From positions 1 to 64,000 of the forward strand of contig NZ_VYRZ01000002.1 of NCBI RefSeq assembly GCF_008710705.1: 64,000 nucleotides of DNA. The letters run 5' to 3'. Within the stretch, counting starts at the first letter, position 1. Each line of letters starts with the position of its first letter. The notes below the pieces were generated by a model, which did no database searches, was not told where the DNA came from, and worked only from the letters and a program-made list of their open reading frames with translations. Position numbers and translations under genes: made by a program. Of this stretch, positions 1 to 7,921 are shown one piece after another. This DNA comes from Microbacterium radiodurans (GTDB lineage: Bacteria; Actinomycetota; Actinomycetes; Actinomycetales; Microbacteriaceae).

Positions 1-88
1 GGTCACATTCCGAACCCGGAAGCTAAGCCTCACAGCGCCGATGGTACTGCAGGGGGGACCCTGTGGGAGAGTAGGACACCGCCGGACT
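1..88 (+). rRNA. rrf: 5S ribosomal RNA, 3' portion (5' end outside the window)
   Basis: The first bases match the conserved core of bacterial 5S rRNA: the CCGAACCCGGAAG segment, then AAGCC, the GATGGTACTGC segment, and the closing GGGAGAGTAGGACACCGCC stretch. Roughly the first 30 nucleotides are missing, so the gene begins before the window. A 16S-23S-5S operon therefore probably lies just upstream. The exact 3' end is set by analogy and could be off by a few bases. Confidence 0.95.
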
Positions 89-97
89 TCTTTCGTG

Positions 98-129
98 AAA
101 TGGCCACCCAAAGCTGGGTGGCCATTTTT
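98..129 (+). terminator. Rho-independent terminator of the rRNA operon
   Basis: AAATGGCCACCCA is followed after a short loop by TGGGTGGCCATTTTT, giving a 12-13 bp stem ending in a run of five T residues. It starts about ten bases after the 5S gene, the expected place for the rrn terminator. Confidence 0.93.
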
Positions 130-180
130 CGTTTCCGGGACGTTCTTGTTCCGGAACCCGACGTCAGCCGGTCGATCGAT

Positions 181-217
181 TTGACCCGCATTCTTTGATG
201 GTGTGCAATATATTGCA
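181..217 (+). promoter_or_regulatory. Leaderless promoter with palindromic operator over the GntR gene start
   Basis: TTGACC (181-186) is a good -35 box. With a 17-base spacer it is followed by TGCAAT (204-209), which is also the left half of the perfect 14-bp palindrome TGCAATATATTGCA (204-217). The last base of the palindrome is the A of the ATG at 217. A transcript starting about seven bases after the hexamer would begin at the start codon, and there is no Shine-Dalgarno sequence. Inference: a leaderless, autorepressed gene whose operator covers the -10, the transcription start and the start codon. Confidence 0.6.
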
Positions 218-861
218 TGCCACTGGCCTCGGTTTCCCGCCCTGCTTCGATGCGCGAGCACGCGTACACGGCGTTGCGCGACGCGATCGTCACGGGAGGG
301 CTCGAGCCCGGCGCGCGACTGCGCGACGCAGAGCTCGAAGAGTGGCTCGGTGTCAGCCGGACTCCCATCCGTGAAGCGATCGCCCGTCTCGAGCAGGCGG
401 GGTTGGTGCGCACGCGTCGTGCGAAGGCCACCGAGGTCGCGCCGCTCGACGAGCGCGAGGCCTTCGCCGCGCAGCGCATCGCCGCCGCGCTGCACGAGCT
501 CGCCATGCGCGACGGTGCGCTCCAGCTGACGTCGGAGGACCTTTCCGAGATGACGTCTGCGAACCGGGCGTTCGCCGAGGCGCTCGATGCCCGCGATGTG
601 GACGGCGCCCTTCGTGCGGACGACGCGTTCCACGCGGTGGCTGTTCGTGCGAGCGCGAATCCGCTGCTTCCCGGTCTGCTCGAGAGCGTGACCCCGCTGC
701 TGCGCCGTCTCGAGCGCGCGCGCTTCGGTTCGCTCGACGGCCGGAATTCCGTCGCCGCGCACGCGGAGATCATCCGCCGGTGCTCCGCAGGTGATGCTGC
801 GGGTGCTGCCGAGGCGGTCCGCGAGAACTGGCTGACGCTCGAACGCCTCCTGGCCCGCTGA
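217..861 (+). CDS. GntR-family transcriptional regulator, FadR/FCD type (214 aa)
   Basis: Residues 10-75 form a GntR winged helix-turn-helix: [20 protein letters not shown], then the recognition segment [21 protein letters not shown]. The rest is alpha-helical and fits a short FCD effector domain, where metal or small organic acids bind in relatives. The ATG at 217 is preferred over the internal ATG at 250 because neither has a ribosome-binding site and 217 sits at the predicted start of a leaderless transcript. The acdS gene follows 35 bases downstream with its own GAAGGA site, so the two are probably cotranscribed and this protein probably controls ACC or amino-acid-derived catabolism. The effector cannot be read from sequence. 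Confidence 0.88.
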   Translation: MPLASVSRPASMREHAYTALRDAIVTGGLEPGARLRDAELEEWLGVSRTPIREAIARLEQAGLVRTRRAKATEVAPLDEREAFAAQRIAAALHELAMRDGALQLTSEDLSEMTSANRAFAEALDARDVDGALRADDAFHAVAVRASANPLLPGLLESVTPLLRRLERARFGSLDGRNSVAAHAEIIRRCSAGDAAGAAEAVRENWLTLERLLAR

Positions 862-896
862 GACCCCCCACGCTCCACCGACCCCGAAGGACTCCG

Positions 897-1919
897 ATGA
901 CCCTCGCCGATTTCCCGCGCTACCCGCTCACGTTCGGGCCGAGCCCCGTCCACCAGCTCGAGCGCCTCTCCTCCCATCTGGGCGGTGCCCGCGTCTGGGC
1001 GAAGCGGGAGGACGTCTCGAGCGGCCTCGCGTATGGCGGCAACAAAGTGCGGAAGCTCGAGTACCTGATCCCCGACGCCCTCGCGCACGGCGCAGACACC
1101 CTCGTGTCGATCGGCGGCATCCAGTCGAACCACACGCGTCAGGTCGCGGCGGTCGCCGCTCACCTCGGCATGAAGGCGGTGCTGGTGCAGGAGAACTGGG
1201 TGAACTGGCCCGACGCGGTGGGCGACCGCGTGGGCAACATCCTGCTGTCGCGGCTCATGGGAGCCGATGTGCGCCTGTCGCCCGCAGGATTCGACATCGG
1301 GTTCCGCGACTCATGGAAGGACGCGCTCCGAGAGGTCGAAGAGTCCGGCGGCAAGCCCTACGCGATCCCCGCCGGGGCGAGCGACCACCGCCTCGGCGGC
1401 CTCGGGTTCGCCAACTGGGCGCACGAGGTGCGAGCCCAGGAGGAGCAGCTGGGCGTCTTCTTCGACACCATCGTCGTCTGCACCGTGACCGGATCCACTC
1501 ACGCAGGCATGATCGCCGGGTTCGCCGACCTCGCTGAGAACTTCGGCGACCGTCCGCGTCGGGTCATCGGCATCGACGCGTCGGCGACGATCGAGAAGAC
1601 CCGCGAGCAGGTCGACCGCATCGCGCGCCGCACCGCGGATCTCATCGGGCTCGGCCGCGATCTCCGCGATGACGAGATCGACGTTCGCGAAGGGTGGGCC
1701 GGCGACGAGTACGGCATCCCGGTGGCCTCCACCGACGAGGCGATCTACCTCACGGGTCGCCTCGAGGGCGTCATCCTCGACCCGGTGTACGAGGGCAAGT
1801 CGATGGCCGGATTGATCGACCTCGTGTCGTCTCGGCAGATCCCGGCGGACTCGAACGTGCTGTACGCGCACCTCGGCGGGCAGCAGGCGCTCAACGCCTA
1901 CAGCGGCCGCTACCACTGA
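897..1919 (+). CDS. acdS: 1-aminocyclopropane-1-carboxylate (ACC) deaminase (340 aa)
   Basis: A PLP-dependent enzyme of the tryptophan-synthase-beta fold that cleaves ACC, the precursor of plant ethylene, to ammonia and 2-oxobutanoate in the cytoplasm. The whole length follows Acd[16 protein letters not shown] N-terminus, the PLP lysine in [10 protein letters not shown] (Lys50), [18 protein letters not shown], and the C-terminal VYEGKSM and YAHLGGQQ blocks. Glu299 and Leu326 occupy the two positions (Glu295 and Leu322 of the Pseudomonas enzyme) that separate true ACC deaminases from D-cysteine desulfhydrases, which have Thr at both. It follows a GntR gene and is preceded by a GAAGGA ribosome-binding site. 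Known in plant-growth-promoting bacteria, where it lowers root ethylene. Confidence 0.95.
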   Translation: MTLADFPRYPLTFGPSPVHQLERLSSHLGGARVWAKREDVSSGLAYGGNKVRKLEYLIPDALAHGADTLVSIGGIQSNHTRQVAAVAAHLGMKAVLVQENWVNWPDAVGDRVGNILLSRLMGADVRLSPAGFDIGFRDSWKDALREVEESGGKPYAIPAGASDHRLGGLGFANWAHEVRAQEEQLGVFFDTIVVCTVTGSTHAGMIAGFADLAENFGDRPRRVIGIDASATIEKTREQVDRIARRTADLIGLGRDLRDDEIDVREGWAGDEYGIPVASTDEAIYLTGRLEGVILDPVYEGKSMAGLIDLVSSRQIPADSNVLYAHLGGQQALNAYSGRYH

Positions 1920-1927
1920 GCGGCGGA

Positions 1928-1965
1928 CCCGTCGGCGCTGCGCGAGCCGGCTCAGCGCCGACGGG
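1928..1965. terminator. Bidirectional hairpin between convergent acdS and rlmG-like genes
   Basis: CCCGTCGGCGCTG (1928-1940) and CAGCGCCGACGGG (1953-1965) form a perfect 13-bp stem with a 12-base loop. It starts nine bases after acdS and includes the stop codon of the opposing methyltransferase gene. There is no T-run, so termination is inferred from position and stability. Confidence 0.7.
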
Positions 1966-3073
1966 ACGTCGTGACGGTGAACTTGGCGTTCCGGGCGAGC
2001 TGCCGCGTGGGGCCGACGATGCTCTCGAGCGCGGGACGATAACGGAGCGCGGAGTTCCAGACGCAGATGAGCTCGCCTCCCGGCCGCAGCACCCGCGCCG
2101 CATCGGCGAACAGGCGGGGTGCGACACGGTCGCTGACGGCCGCGCCGGAATGGAACGGAGGGTTCAGCGCGATGAACGACCCGCTCGCATCCGCGCGTCG
2201 CATGAGCAGGTCGTCGCGGACGACCTCGACGCGGTCGGCGAGACCATTGGCCTGCACGGTCGCCGTCGCCGAGGCCACCGCGGCGGCCGACTGATCCGAG
2301 GCGTACACCCGACGTTCCGGGAACCTGAGGGCCAGTGAAGCCGCCACCACCCCCGTACCGCACGCGAAGTCGATGAGGGGGTCGGCCGCGTCGCCACCGG
2401 CGGGGTCGTCGGGAATCGCGTCGAGGAGGAGGCGGGTGCCGATGTCGATGCGTGCCCCCGCGAACGCGCCGCCGAACGCGCGGATCTCGAGGTCGCCCGA
2501 TCGGCCCCTGGTCGGGTGTGGAGGGTTGGCCGCGCGGGGCTCTCGAGCGATGAGAACGCGCGATTTGGCCTCGGCGTGCGTCACATCCAGCCGCGAGAAT
2601 CGCGCGCGGAGCACGTCGTTCATCGCGATGGCCATGTGCTTGACGCGTCCTCCGGCGTACACGACGACGTCCGGTGCCGCGTGCGCCGAGATGACGTCCG
2701 CCATGTCGGCGAGGGCGTCGAGGGAGCGGGGGAGTCGAAGCAGCACGACGCGCGCGCCGCGGGTGAGCTCGCCGTCGAGGGAGAGGGAGCGGTACTCCGC
2801 CGCTGGCAGAAGGCGGGCGGCATTCGCTGCGAGGGCCCGCTCACCGCTCAGGGGATCCTGATGCACCCGGATGCCGGTGGCCCCGGCATCCGCTGCGCCG
2901 AGAGCAAGAGCCCCGTAGGCGTCGCCGATGACGACCACCGCGTGGGGTGCCGCGGCGATGTCGGCGCGGGCACGGGCCAGGATCAGCCGATCGGCTCCGT
3001 CGGTCGCGACGAGTCCCGGCGCTTCGATGTCGGGCCAGCGGGAGAGCCGCGAGAGATCCAGGTCGCCGAGCAC
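1952..3073 (-). CDS. RlmG/RsmC-type rRNA guanine-N2 methyltransferase (373 aa)
   Basis: Two-domain SAM-dependent methyltransferase. The N-terminal half (about 1-190) is a degenerate, non-catalytic Rossmann-like domain as in RlmG and RsmC. The C-terminal half carries the SAM motif DFACGTGVVA and the catalytic NPPFHSG motif (Asn304 onward), which marks exocyclic-amine methylation of guanine in rRNA. Length agrees with E. coli RlmG (about 378 aa), whose target is G1835 of 23S rRNA, but RsmC cannot be excluded. The GTG start lies six bases after a minus-strand TAGGCT element with no ribosome-binding site, so the mRNA is probably leaderless. It stands alone and converges on acdS. Confidence 0.85.
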   Translation of the reverse strand: MLGDLDLSRLSRWPDIEAPGLVATDGADRLILARARADIAAAPHAVVVIGDAYGALALGAADAGATGIRVHQDPLSGERALAANAARLLPAAEYRSLSLDGELTRGARVVLLRLPRSLDALADMADVISAHAAPDVVVYAGGRVKHMAIAMNDVLRARFSRLDVTHAEAKSRVLIAREPRAANPPHPTRGRSGDLEIRAFGGAFAGARIDIGTRLLLDAIPDDPAGGDAADPLIDFACGTGVVAASLALRFPERRVYASDQSAAAVASATATVQANGLADRVEVVRDDLLMRRADASGSFIALNPPFHSGAAVSDRVAPRLFADAARVLRPGGELICVWNSALRYRPALESIVGPTRQLARNAKFTVTTSRRR

Positions 3074-3079
3074 CTCGAC

Positions 3080-3085
3080 AGCCTA
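3080..3085 (-). promoter_or_regulatory. -10 element (TAGGCT) of a leaderless promoter for the RlmG-like gene
   Basis: On the minus strand TAGGCT is followed by exactly six bases and the GTG start at 3073. The same arrangement recurs before several other genes here. Confidence 0.55.
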
Positions 3086-3168
3086 CTCGTGGATCGGCGC
3101 GGAACCCGGCGCGGTCGGGGCGAGCGCAAGCGGGTGACGTACCCCCGCCGGTCGGAGACAATGAGCGG

Positions 3169-3555
3169 ATGAGAACTGCGCTGCGCTGGCTGCTCGCCGG
3201 GGCGATGATCTTCGCCGGACTGAGTCACCTGTTCTGGGCACGACGGGATTTCCAGGCTCAGGTGCCGGATCTCGTGGTGGAGAAGCTGCCCATCGACCGC
3301 GACGGCGTCGTGGTCGCCTCGGGCGCTGTCGAGGCGCTCTTCGGCCTCGCGCTCCTGACGCTGCCGCGCGAGCGGGGCCGTGTCGGTGCGCTCCTCGCGG
3401 CGTTCTTCGTGGCGGTGTTCCCCGGGAACATCGACCAGTGGCGGCGGCGTCGGAGCGCGTTCGGTCTCGACACCGACCGACGCCGGTTCGTGCGCCTCTT
3501 CTTCCAGCCGGTGCTCGTGCTCTGGGCATGGTGGTCGACGCGCGCGGCGCGTTGA
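3169..3555 (+). CDS. DoxX-like small integral membrane protein (128 aa)
   Basis: A four-helix membrane protein of the DoxX/DoxD type. Hydrophobic segments lie at about residues 5-22, 45-65, 70-88 and 108-124. The N-terminal helix carries the FAGLSHLFW pattern typical of the family, and VFPGNIDQW precedes the last helix. Small size and topology match. DoxX relatives are linked to quinone or redox functions, but the role of this one is not known. The ATG at 3169 is chosen because it begins the first helix; GGAG lies 11 bases upstream, and GACAAT six bases upstream could alternatively be a -10 for a leaderless message. It diverges from the RlmG-like gene. Confidence 0.8.
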   Translation: MRTALRWLLAGAMIFAGLSHLFWARRDFQAQVPDLVVEKLPIDRDGVVVASGAVEALFGLALLTLPRERGRVGALLAAFFVAVFPGNIDQWRRRRSAFGLDTDRRRFVRLFFQPVLVLWAWWSTRAAR

Positions 3556-3604
3556 GACGGGGCGGCGATCACCCGATATCGCGAGACCGGGCCGCGGGGT
3601 CGGC

Positions 3605-4618
3605 TCAGCCCTCCTGCGGGTAGCGCACGCCAATCTGCCGGCGGATCTCATCGAGGGTGCCCATGATCGCCACCGTCTCGGCGATGGGGAGCACGTCACC
3701 GTCGGTACGGCCCGCCGCGACGAGGGCTTCGGCCTCGAGGGCCTGGAACTGCATCCCTCGGCCGTCGATCTCGGAGCGGTACTCCTCGAGCACGGCCCCG
3801 TCGGGCGCGAGCACCCGGAAGCCGGTCGCGGCGTACCAGACGCCGTCGATCTCGATCCGCGCCTCGGTCCCGACGATGTGCGCCGTGTTCGGGCCCGCCC
3901 CGCGCGAGGACGACACGGTCGTCGAGACGGCGCCGGAGGCGTGCCTCATGACGGTGGCGACCTCCGCGTCGGCGCCGGTCTCGGCCAGGCGAGCGAGAGC
4001 GTGCACCTGAGCCGGCTCGCCGAGGACGTCCCAGACGAACGACACGGGGTAGATGCCGAGGTCGAGGAGCGCGCCTCCGCCGAGCGCGAGGTCGTTCAGA
4101 CGGTGGGAGGGATCGTCGGAGATCCGCTGCGTGTGATCGGCGAACACCGTCCGCACCTCGCCGAGCGTGCCGGCGGCGATGATCTCGCGGATGCGCACCA
4201 TGTGGGGCAGGTAGCGCGTCCACATCGCCTCCATGACGAGCACCCCCGTATCCGCGCCGAGGTCGCGGAGGGCGACGGCCTCGTCGCGGGTGAGCGTGAA
4301 GGCCTTCTCGACGAGGACGTGCTTGCCGTGCTGAATGGCGGATGCCGCGGCATCCTTGTGAGCGTGATGCGGCGTCGCGACGTAGACGATGTCGACCTCG
4401 GGATCGGCGACGAGCGCCTCGTAGGAGCCGTGCGCTCGCGGGATCCCGTACTCGGCTGCGAACGCGGCGGCAGACTCGTCGCTCCGGGAACCGACGGCGA
4501 CGATCTCGCGCCCGGCCGTTCTCAGGTCGCGCGCGAACGCGTGGGCGATGCCGCCCGTCGCGAGGATGCCCCATCGCAGGCCGGCGTGCGGGATCGCGGT
4601 CGAAGTGCTGTCGGTCAT
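3605..4618 (-). CDS. Gfo/Idh/MocA-family NAD(P)-dependent oxidoreductase (337 aa)
   Basis: The N-terminal Rossmann domain (about 13-130) has the nucleotide motif GILATGGIAHAF and the substrate-site loop VLVEKAFTL, the family's EKP-like motif with Pro replaced by Ala. The C-terminal alpha/beta domain (about 140-330) has GGGALLDLGIYPVSF, usual in dehydrogenases acting on sugars, inositols or trans-dihydrodiols. Substrate cannot be named. It does not sit in an obvious catabolic operon: the divergent neighbour is a peptidase. The ATG lies six bases from a minus-strand TAGGCT, so it is probably leaderless. Confidence 0.88.
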   Translation of the reverse strand: MTDSTSTAIPHAGLRWGILATGGIAHAFARDLRTAGREIVAVGSRSDESAAAFAAEYGIPRAHGSYEALVADPEVDIVYVATPHHAHKDAAASAIQHGKHVLVEKAFTLTRDEAVALRDLGADTGVLVMEAMWTRYLPHMVRIREIIAAGTLGEVRTVFADHTQRISDDPSHRLNDLALGGGALLDLGIYPVSFVWDVLGEPAQVHALARLAETGADAEVATVMRHASGAVSTTVSSSRGAGPNTAHIVGTEARIEIDGVWYAATGFRVLAPDGAVLEEYRSEIDGRGMQFQALEAEALVAAGRTDGDVLPIAETVAIMGTLDEIRRQIGVRYPQEG

Positions 4619-4624
4619 ACGGCG

Positions 4625-4671
4625 AGCCTAGCCAGCGAGCCCTCGCCGGGGCGAGGGCCGCACCGTAGGCT
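4625..4671. promoter_or_regulatory. Divergent leaderless promoters flanking a perfect palindrome
   Basis: TAGGCT on the minus strand (4630-4625) lies six bases before the oxidoreductase ATG at 4618. TAGGCT on the plus strand (4666-4671) lies six bases before the peptidase GTG at 4678. Between them GCCCTCGCC-GG-GGCGAGGGC (4639-4658) is a perfect 9-bp inverted repeat around a two-base centre. It could be an operator shared by both genes or simply a cruciform; no regulator is adjacent. Confidence 0.5.
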
Positions 4672-4677
4672 CGCGAT

Positions 4678-6015
4678 GTGGATCCCGACACCGCCGCCGT
4701 CGAGCGCTTCCGAGAGCTCCTGCGCATCCCGACCGTCTCGCACGCGCGGTGGGACGAGGTGGACGAGGCCGCCTTCACCGCCTTCCGCGAGGCCCTGGTG
4801 CGGCTCTATCCGCGCGTGCACTCCGCGCTGGAGTGCGAGGTCGTCGCCGATCGGTCACTGCTCCTGCGTTGGCCGGGCAGGTCCGACGCCGCGCCGGTCG
4901 TGCTCATGGCCCACTACGACGTCGTTCCCGTGGTCGAGGGGGAATGGTCGCATCCGCCGTTCGCGGCGACCATCGTCGGAGAGGGTGCGGACGCGACGAT
5001 CGTCGCGCGCGGCGCGATCGACGACAAGGGCGCTCTCGTGGCGATCCTGGAGGCGGTCGAATCGCTCCTGGCGGGCGGACTCGTGCCGGAGAACGACGTC
5101 TACCTGGCCTTCGGGCATGACGAGGAGGTCGCCGGCACCGGGGCCCCCGCGATCGTCGAGCTTCTCGCCGCCCGTGGCGTCCGCCCGGCTCTCGTCCTCG
5201 ATGAGGGTGGTGCCGTCGTCTCGGGTGCGGTACCGGGCGTGGACGTCGAGACCGCGATGATCGGCGTCGCCGAGCGCGGAGTGATGACCGTCGGGCTGAC
5301 GGTCCGCGAACCCGGCGGTCACGCCTCGACGCCGTCACGGCTGCCGGCCACGGCGCGGTTGGCACGCGCGATCGTGCGTCTGCATCGGCGGCCGTTCCCC
5401 GTTCGACTCGTTCCGCCCGTTCGCGCCATGTTAGCGACCCTCGCGCCGCACGCTCGTGGCCCGCACGGCCGGATCTACGGAGCGCTCGGTCTGACCGGAA
5501 CGGTCCTGGTACGGGCGATGCCGCGGTTCGGACCCGAGACGAACGCCCTCGTGCGGACGACGAGCGTCGTGACCGAGCTGTCGGGAGCTCCGGGCGAGAA
5601 TGTCCTCGCGAGTACTGCGCGCGCCGCAGTGAACATCCGGCTGCTGACGGGCGACACCGTCGCGGCAGCGCTGGCGCGCGTGCGCCGGGCGGTCGCGGAT
5701 CCGGCCGTCGATGTCGAGCTGCGGCACGGCTCGGACCCCTCGGCTGTCTCGCCGTGGCGCGGGGAGCCCTGGCGTCGCCTGTCACGGGCGGTGATCGACA
5801 CGTTCGGCGACGATGTCGTGCCGACCCCCTACCTGCAGCTGGGCGCGAGCGACAGCCGGTGGTTCACCGCCATCAGCGACAACGTCTATCGTTTCGCGCC
5901 CTTCCGTCTGAGCTCCGCCGAGCGGGAGGCTCTGCACGCGGCGGACGAGCGCATCCGTGTCGACGTCTGGCTGCGGGGGATCGACTTCTACCGGGCGCTG
6001 ATACGCCTCGCGTGA
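4678..6015 (+). CDS. M20-family zinc metallopeptidase / dipeptidase (445 aa)
   Basis: A di-zinc hydrolase of the M20 (ArgE/DapE/carboxypeptidase G2) superfamily, probably cleaving peptides or N-acyl amino acids in the cytoplasm. Metal-ligand motifs are in order: MAHYDVVP (His79, Asp81), GAIDDKG (bridging Asp at about 115), the acid/base pair in GHDEEVAG (Glu149/Glu150), VLDEGG, and the late LGASDSRWF block. The middle part (about 210-330) fits the dimerisation lid domain. The GTG at 4678 follows TAGGCT by six bases with no ribosome-binding site. An ATG two bases earlier is in another frame. It converges on the next gene with only seven bases between stop codons. Substrate is unknown. Confidence 0.9.
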   Translation: MDPDTAAVERFRELLRIPTVSHARWDEVDEAAFTAFREALVRLYPRVHSALECEVVADRSLLLRWPGRSDAAPVVLMAHYDVVPVVEGEWSHPPFAATIVGEGADATIVARGAIDDKGALVAILEAVESLLAGGLVPENDVYLAFGHDEEVAGTGAPAIVELLAARGVRPALVLDEGGAVVSGAVPGVDVETAMIGVAERGVMTVGLTVREPGGHASTPSRLPATARLARAIVRLHRRPFPVRLVPPVRAMLATLAPHARGPHGRIYGALGLTGTVLVRAMPRFGPETNALVRTTSVVTELSGAPGENVLASTARAAVNIRLLTGDTVAAALARVRRAVADPAVDVELRHGSDPSAVSPWRGEPWRRLSRAVIDTFGDDVVPTPYLQLGASDSRWFTAISDNVYRFAPFRLSSAEREALHAADERIRVDVWLRGIDFYRALIRLA

Positions 6016-6022
6016 TCCGTCG

Positions 6023-6520
6023 TCAGTTCGCCGGCCGTCGCGGCGCCTCGTCGGAGAGGCCGAGCAGGAAGGCGACGATCTGGCGAGAGGACGCGACGAG
6101 CTCGGGACCCCGACCGATCGACCATTCGGCGTCGGCGGCGCGCACCGTGTGCCCGGAGATCGCCGCTCGACGGGCGAACGGCGCCGACGCGGATGCCGCC
6201 AGCGCCACGGCTCCCATGACGGGCGCCGGCAGCTCGACGGGATCGGCGACATGGACGAGCACGGCTCGGACGACACGGACGAGGTCGGTCAACCGCAGCG
6301 GCGGCCCGGCGGCGATCCGCCCGGCCGTGCCCTCGTCGAGCGGGCCCGCATCGGCCAGGCCGGCGTCGCGGACGAAGGCGGCACGGACGTCCTCGCCCGC
6401 CAGATGGCGAAGGGCGGCACGGACGACCTGGGAGACCTGGGCACGGCGATCGACGCTCACGTCGGCGTCGTCGCGTCCGCGGCGCTGGCTCAGCGGCAGG
6501 AAGCGCGAGAGGTCCGACAT
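6023..6520 (-). CDS. Conserved-looking protein of unknown function (165 aa)
   Basis: I do not recognise this protein with confidence. It is short, Ala/Arg-rich and mainly helical, with no signal peptide or membrane helix. The C-terminal part (GHTVRAADAEWSIGRGPE) faintly recalls the C-terminus of mycothiol-dependent maleylpyruvate isomerase-type proteins, but I would not assign it. Start choice: GTG at 6526 directly abuts a minus-strand TAAGCT hexamer, whereas ATG at 6520 is exactly six bases from it, the spacing seen at other leaderless genes here, so 6520 is preferred. Codon use matches its neighbours. Confidence 0.65.
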   Translation of the reverse strand: MSDLSRFLPLSQRRGRDDADVSVDRRAQVSQVVRAALRHLAGEDVRAAFVRDAGLADAGPLDEGTAGRIAAGPPLRLTDLVRVVRAVLVHVADPVELPAPVMGAVALAASASAPFARRAAISGHTVRAADAEWSIGRGPELVASSRQIVAFLLGLSDEAPRRPAN

Positions 6521-6526
6521 GCGCAC

Positions 6527-6532
6527 AGCTTA
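6527..6532 (-). promoter_or_regulatory. -10 element (TAAGCT) for the unknown 165-aa gene
   Basis: Minus-strand TAAGCT is followed by six bases and then ATG at 6520. This supports the shorter start of that gene. Confidence 0.45.
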
Positions 6533-6565
6533 GGCGTGCGCGCGACCGCGGCAGGTCGCGCGGGA

Positions 6566-6684
6566 CGATGTGACGTCCTGATCGTCTGTCACATGCCCGA
6601 CGCACCCGCGCGTGTGACAGTCACATCGGCATACGGCGCGCGACCGGATCCGGGGTGCATAATGACTCTCACGATGTGATCGTG
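6566..6684 (+). promoter_or_regulatory. Cluster of LacI-type half-sites upstream of the sugar-operon regulator
   Basis: The region holds repeated TGTGA/TCACA half-sites: CGATGTGA (6566-6573), TCACA (6589-6593), the pair TGTGA-CAG-TCACATCG (6613-6628), and CACGAT-GTG-ATCGTG (6670-6684). CATAAT (6658-6663) is a candidate -10. The half-sites match the operator at 7851-7870, so the LacI protein at 6780 probably represses itself as well as araD-chvE-gguAB. The remainder of 6521-6779 shows nothing else recognisable. Confidence 0.5.
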
Positions 6685-6779
6685 CGCATCGACCCGGTGC
6701 GCATACCGGCTCGAGCGTGCCGTCGCCCGCGGGCACCGCGATCCGCATCGCCACCCCCGCGCACCGACCCGGAGGCATC

Positions 6780-7784
6780 ATGAGCGAGGACGCCGCCGGC
6801 CGCCGGCCCAGCATCCGGGATGTCGCGCGTCTGGCGGGCGTGTCCCATCAGACCGTGTCGCGCGTGCTGAACAACCATCCGAGCATCCGGGACGAGACGC
6901 GCGACCGGATCCTCGCCGTCATGGCCGAGCTGGACTACAGTCCCAACCGCGCTGCGCGCGCCCTGGTGACGAGCCGGTCGCACACGATCGGCGTGCTCAC
7001 CTCGTCAGCGACGCAGTACGGGCCGGCGTCGTCCATCGCCGCCATCGAGGCGGCGGCTCGCGATCGCGGCTACTGGGTCTCGACGGCCAACATCGATGCC
7101 GCCGACCCGGGGTCGATACAGGCGGGACTGGCGCATCTGGTCGCCCAGGCCGTCGAGGGCCTCGTCGTCATCGCGCCGCAGGTGCGCGTCATCCGCGCGA
7201 TCGCGGCGCAGGCCCTGAGCATCCCGTACGTCACGCTGCAGTCCGCGGAGGTCGACCCCGGGCACGCCCTGTCCGTGGACCAGATCGCCGGAGCGCGACT
7301 GGCCACGCGGCATCTCATCGAACTCGGACACCGGTCGATCTACCACCTGACCGGCCCGCAGGACTGGATCGAGGCGGAGGCGCGCATGCGCGGCTTCCTC
7401 GAGGAGATGGGCGCCTGGGACATCCCCACGACGGCCCCGGTCCTCGGCGACTGGACGGCGGAATTCGGCTACTACGCCGGTCGCGAGCTGCTGCGCGTCC
7501 GCGATTTCACCGCGATCTTCTCCTCGAACGACCAGATGGCGCTCGGCTTGCTCCACGCCGTCCGCGACGAGGGGCTCGACTGCCCGCGGGACATCAGCAT
7601 CGTCGGATTCGACGACATCCCCGAGGCGGCTCACTTCTGGCCGCCGCTGACGACCGTGCGCCAGGACTTCGCGGACCTCGGACGCCGGTGCGTCGATCTC
7701 CTCCTCGGCGCGGGAGACGACGCCGAGCCGCCGGTCCTCATGCCCGAGCTCGTGGTGCGCGCGTCCACCGCGCGGCGCCGCTGA
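6780..7784 (+). CDS. LacI-family repressor of the araD-chvE-gguAB operon (334 aa)
   Basis: Residues 10-60 form the LacI helix-turn-helix and hinge helix: SIRDVARLAGVSHQTVSRVL, then YSPNRAARALVTSRS. The rest is a periplasmic-binding-protein-like sugar sensor (IGVLTSS, FSSNDQMALGLLHAV, IVGFDDIPEAAHFWPPLTTV). The ATG at 6780 has GGAGG five bases upstream. An upstream in-frame ATG at 6717 would add 21 residues before the helix-turn-helix and has no ribosome-binding site. The gene precedes and is codirectional with the sugar operon, and operator-like palindromes lie before both. The inducer is inferred to be L-arabinose, galactose or a related sugar. Confidence 0.9.
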   Translation: MSEDAAGRRPSIRDVARLAGVSHQTVSRVLNNHPSIRDETRDRILAVMAELDYSPNRAARALVTSRSHTIGVLTSSATQYGPASSIAAIEAAARDRGYWVSTANIDAADPGSIQAGLAHLVAQAVEGLVVIAPQVRVIRAIAAQALSIPYVTLQSAEVDPGHALSVDQIAGARLATRHLIELGHRSIYHLTGPQDWIEAEARMRGFLEEMGAWDIPTTAPVLGDWTAEFGYYAGRELLRVRDFTAIFSSNDQMALGLLHAVRDEGLDCPRDISIVGFDDIPEAAHFWPPLTTVRQDFADLGRRCVDLLLGAGDDAEPPVLMPELVVRASTARRR

Positions 7785-7813
7785 CCCGTTATCAAGCCGA
7801 GACACGCCGCGAG

Positions 7814-7870
7814 TTGACATCGCCGACGTGCTCGGGGCTATATTGTCATCCGATGTGAACGGTCACATCG
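7814..7870 (+). promoter_or_regulatory. Promoter and LacI operator of the araD operon
   Basis: A consensus TTGACA (7814-7819) is followed by TATATT (7839-7844; 19-base spacer, long but tolerable). Immediately downstream, over the likely transcription start, lies CGATGTGA-ACGG-TCACATCG (7851-7870), a perfect 8-bp inverted repeat, the classic place for a LacI-type repressor. The AAGGAG ribosome-binding site of araD follows at 7908-7913. Confidence 0.75.
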
Positions 7871-7921
7871 GATCGTCACACTCATCCCGCCATCGAGGTC
7901 GGGGCCGAAGGAGCATGCACC

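Noticed and set aside
30..1163. A 377-codon minus-strand frame over the 5S end, the GntR gene and acdS
   Set aside because: It covers an rRNA end, a terminator and two well-supported genes on the other strand, and its product is low-complexity Arg/Ser.
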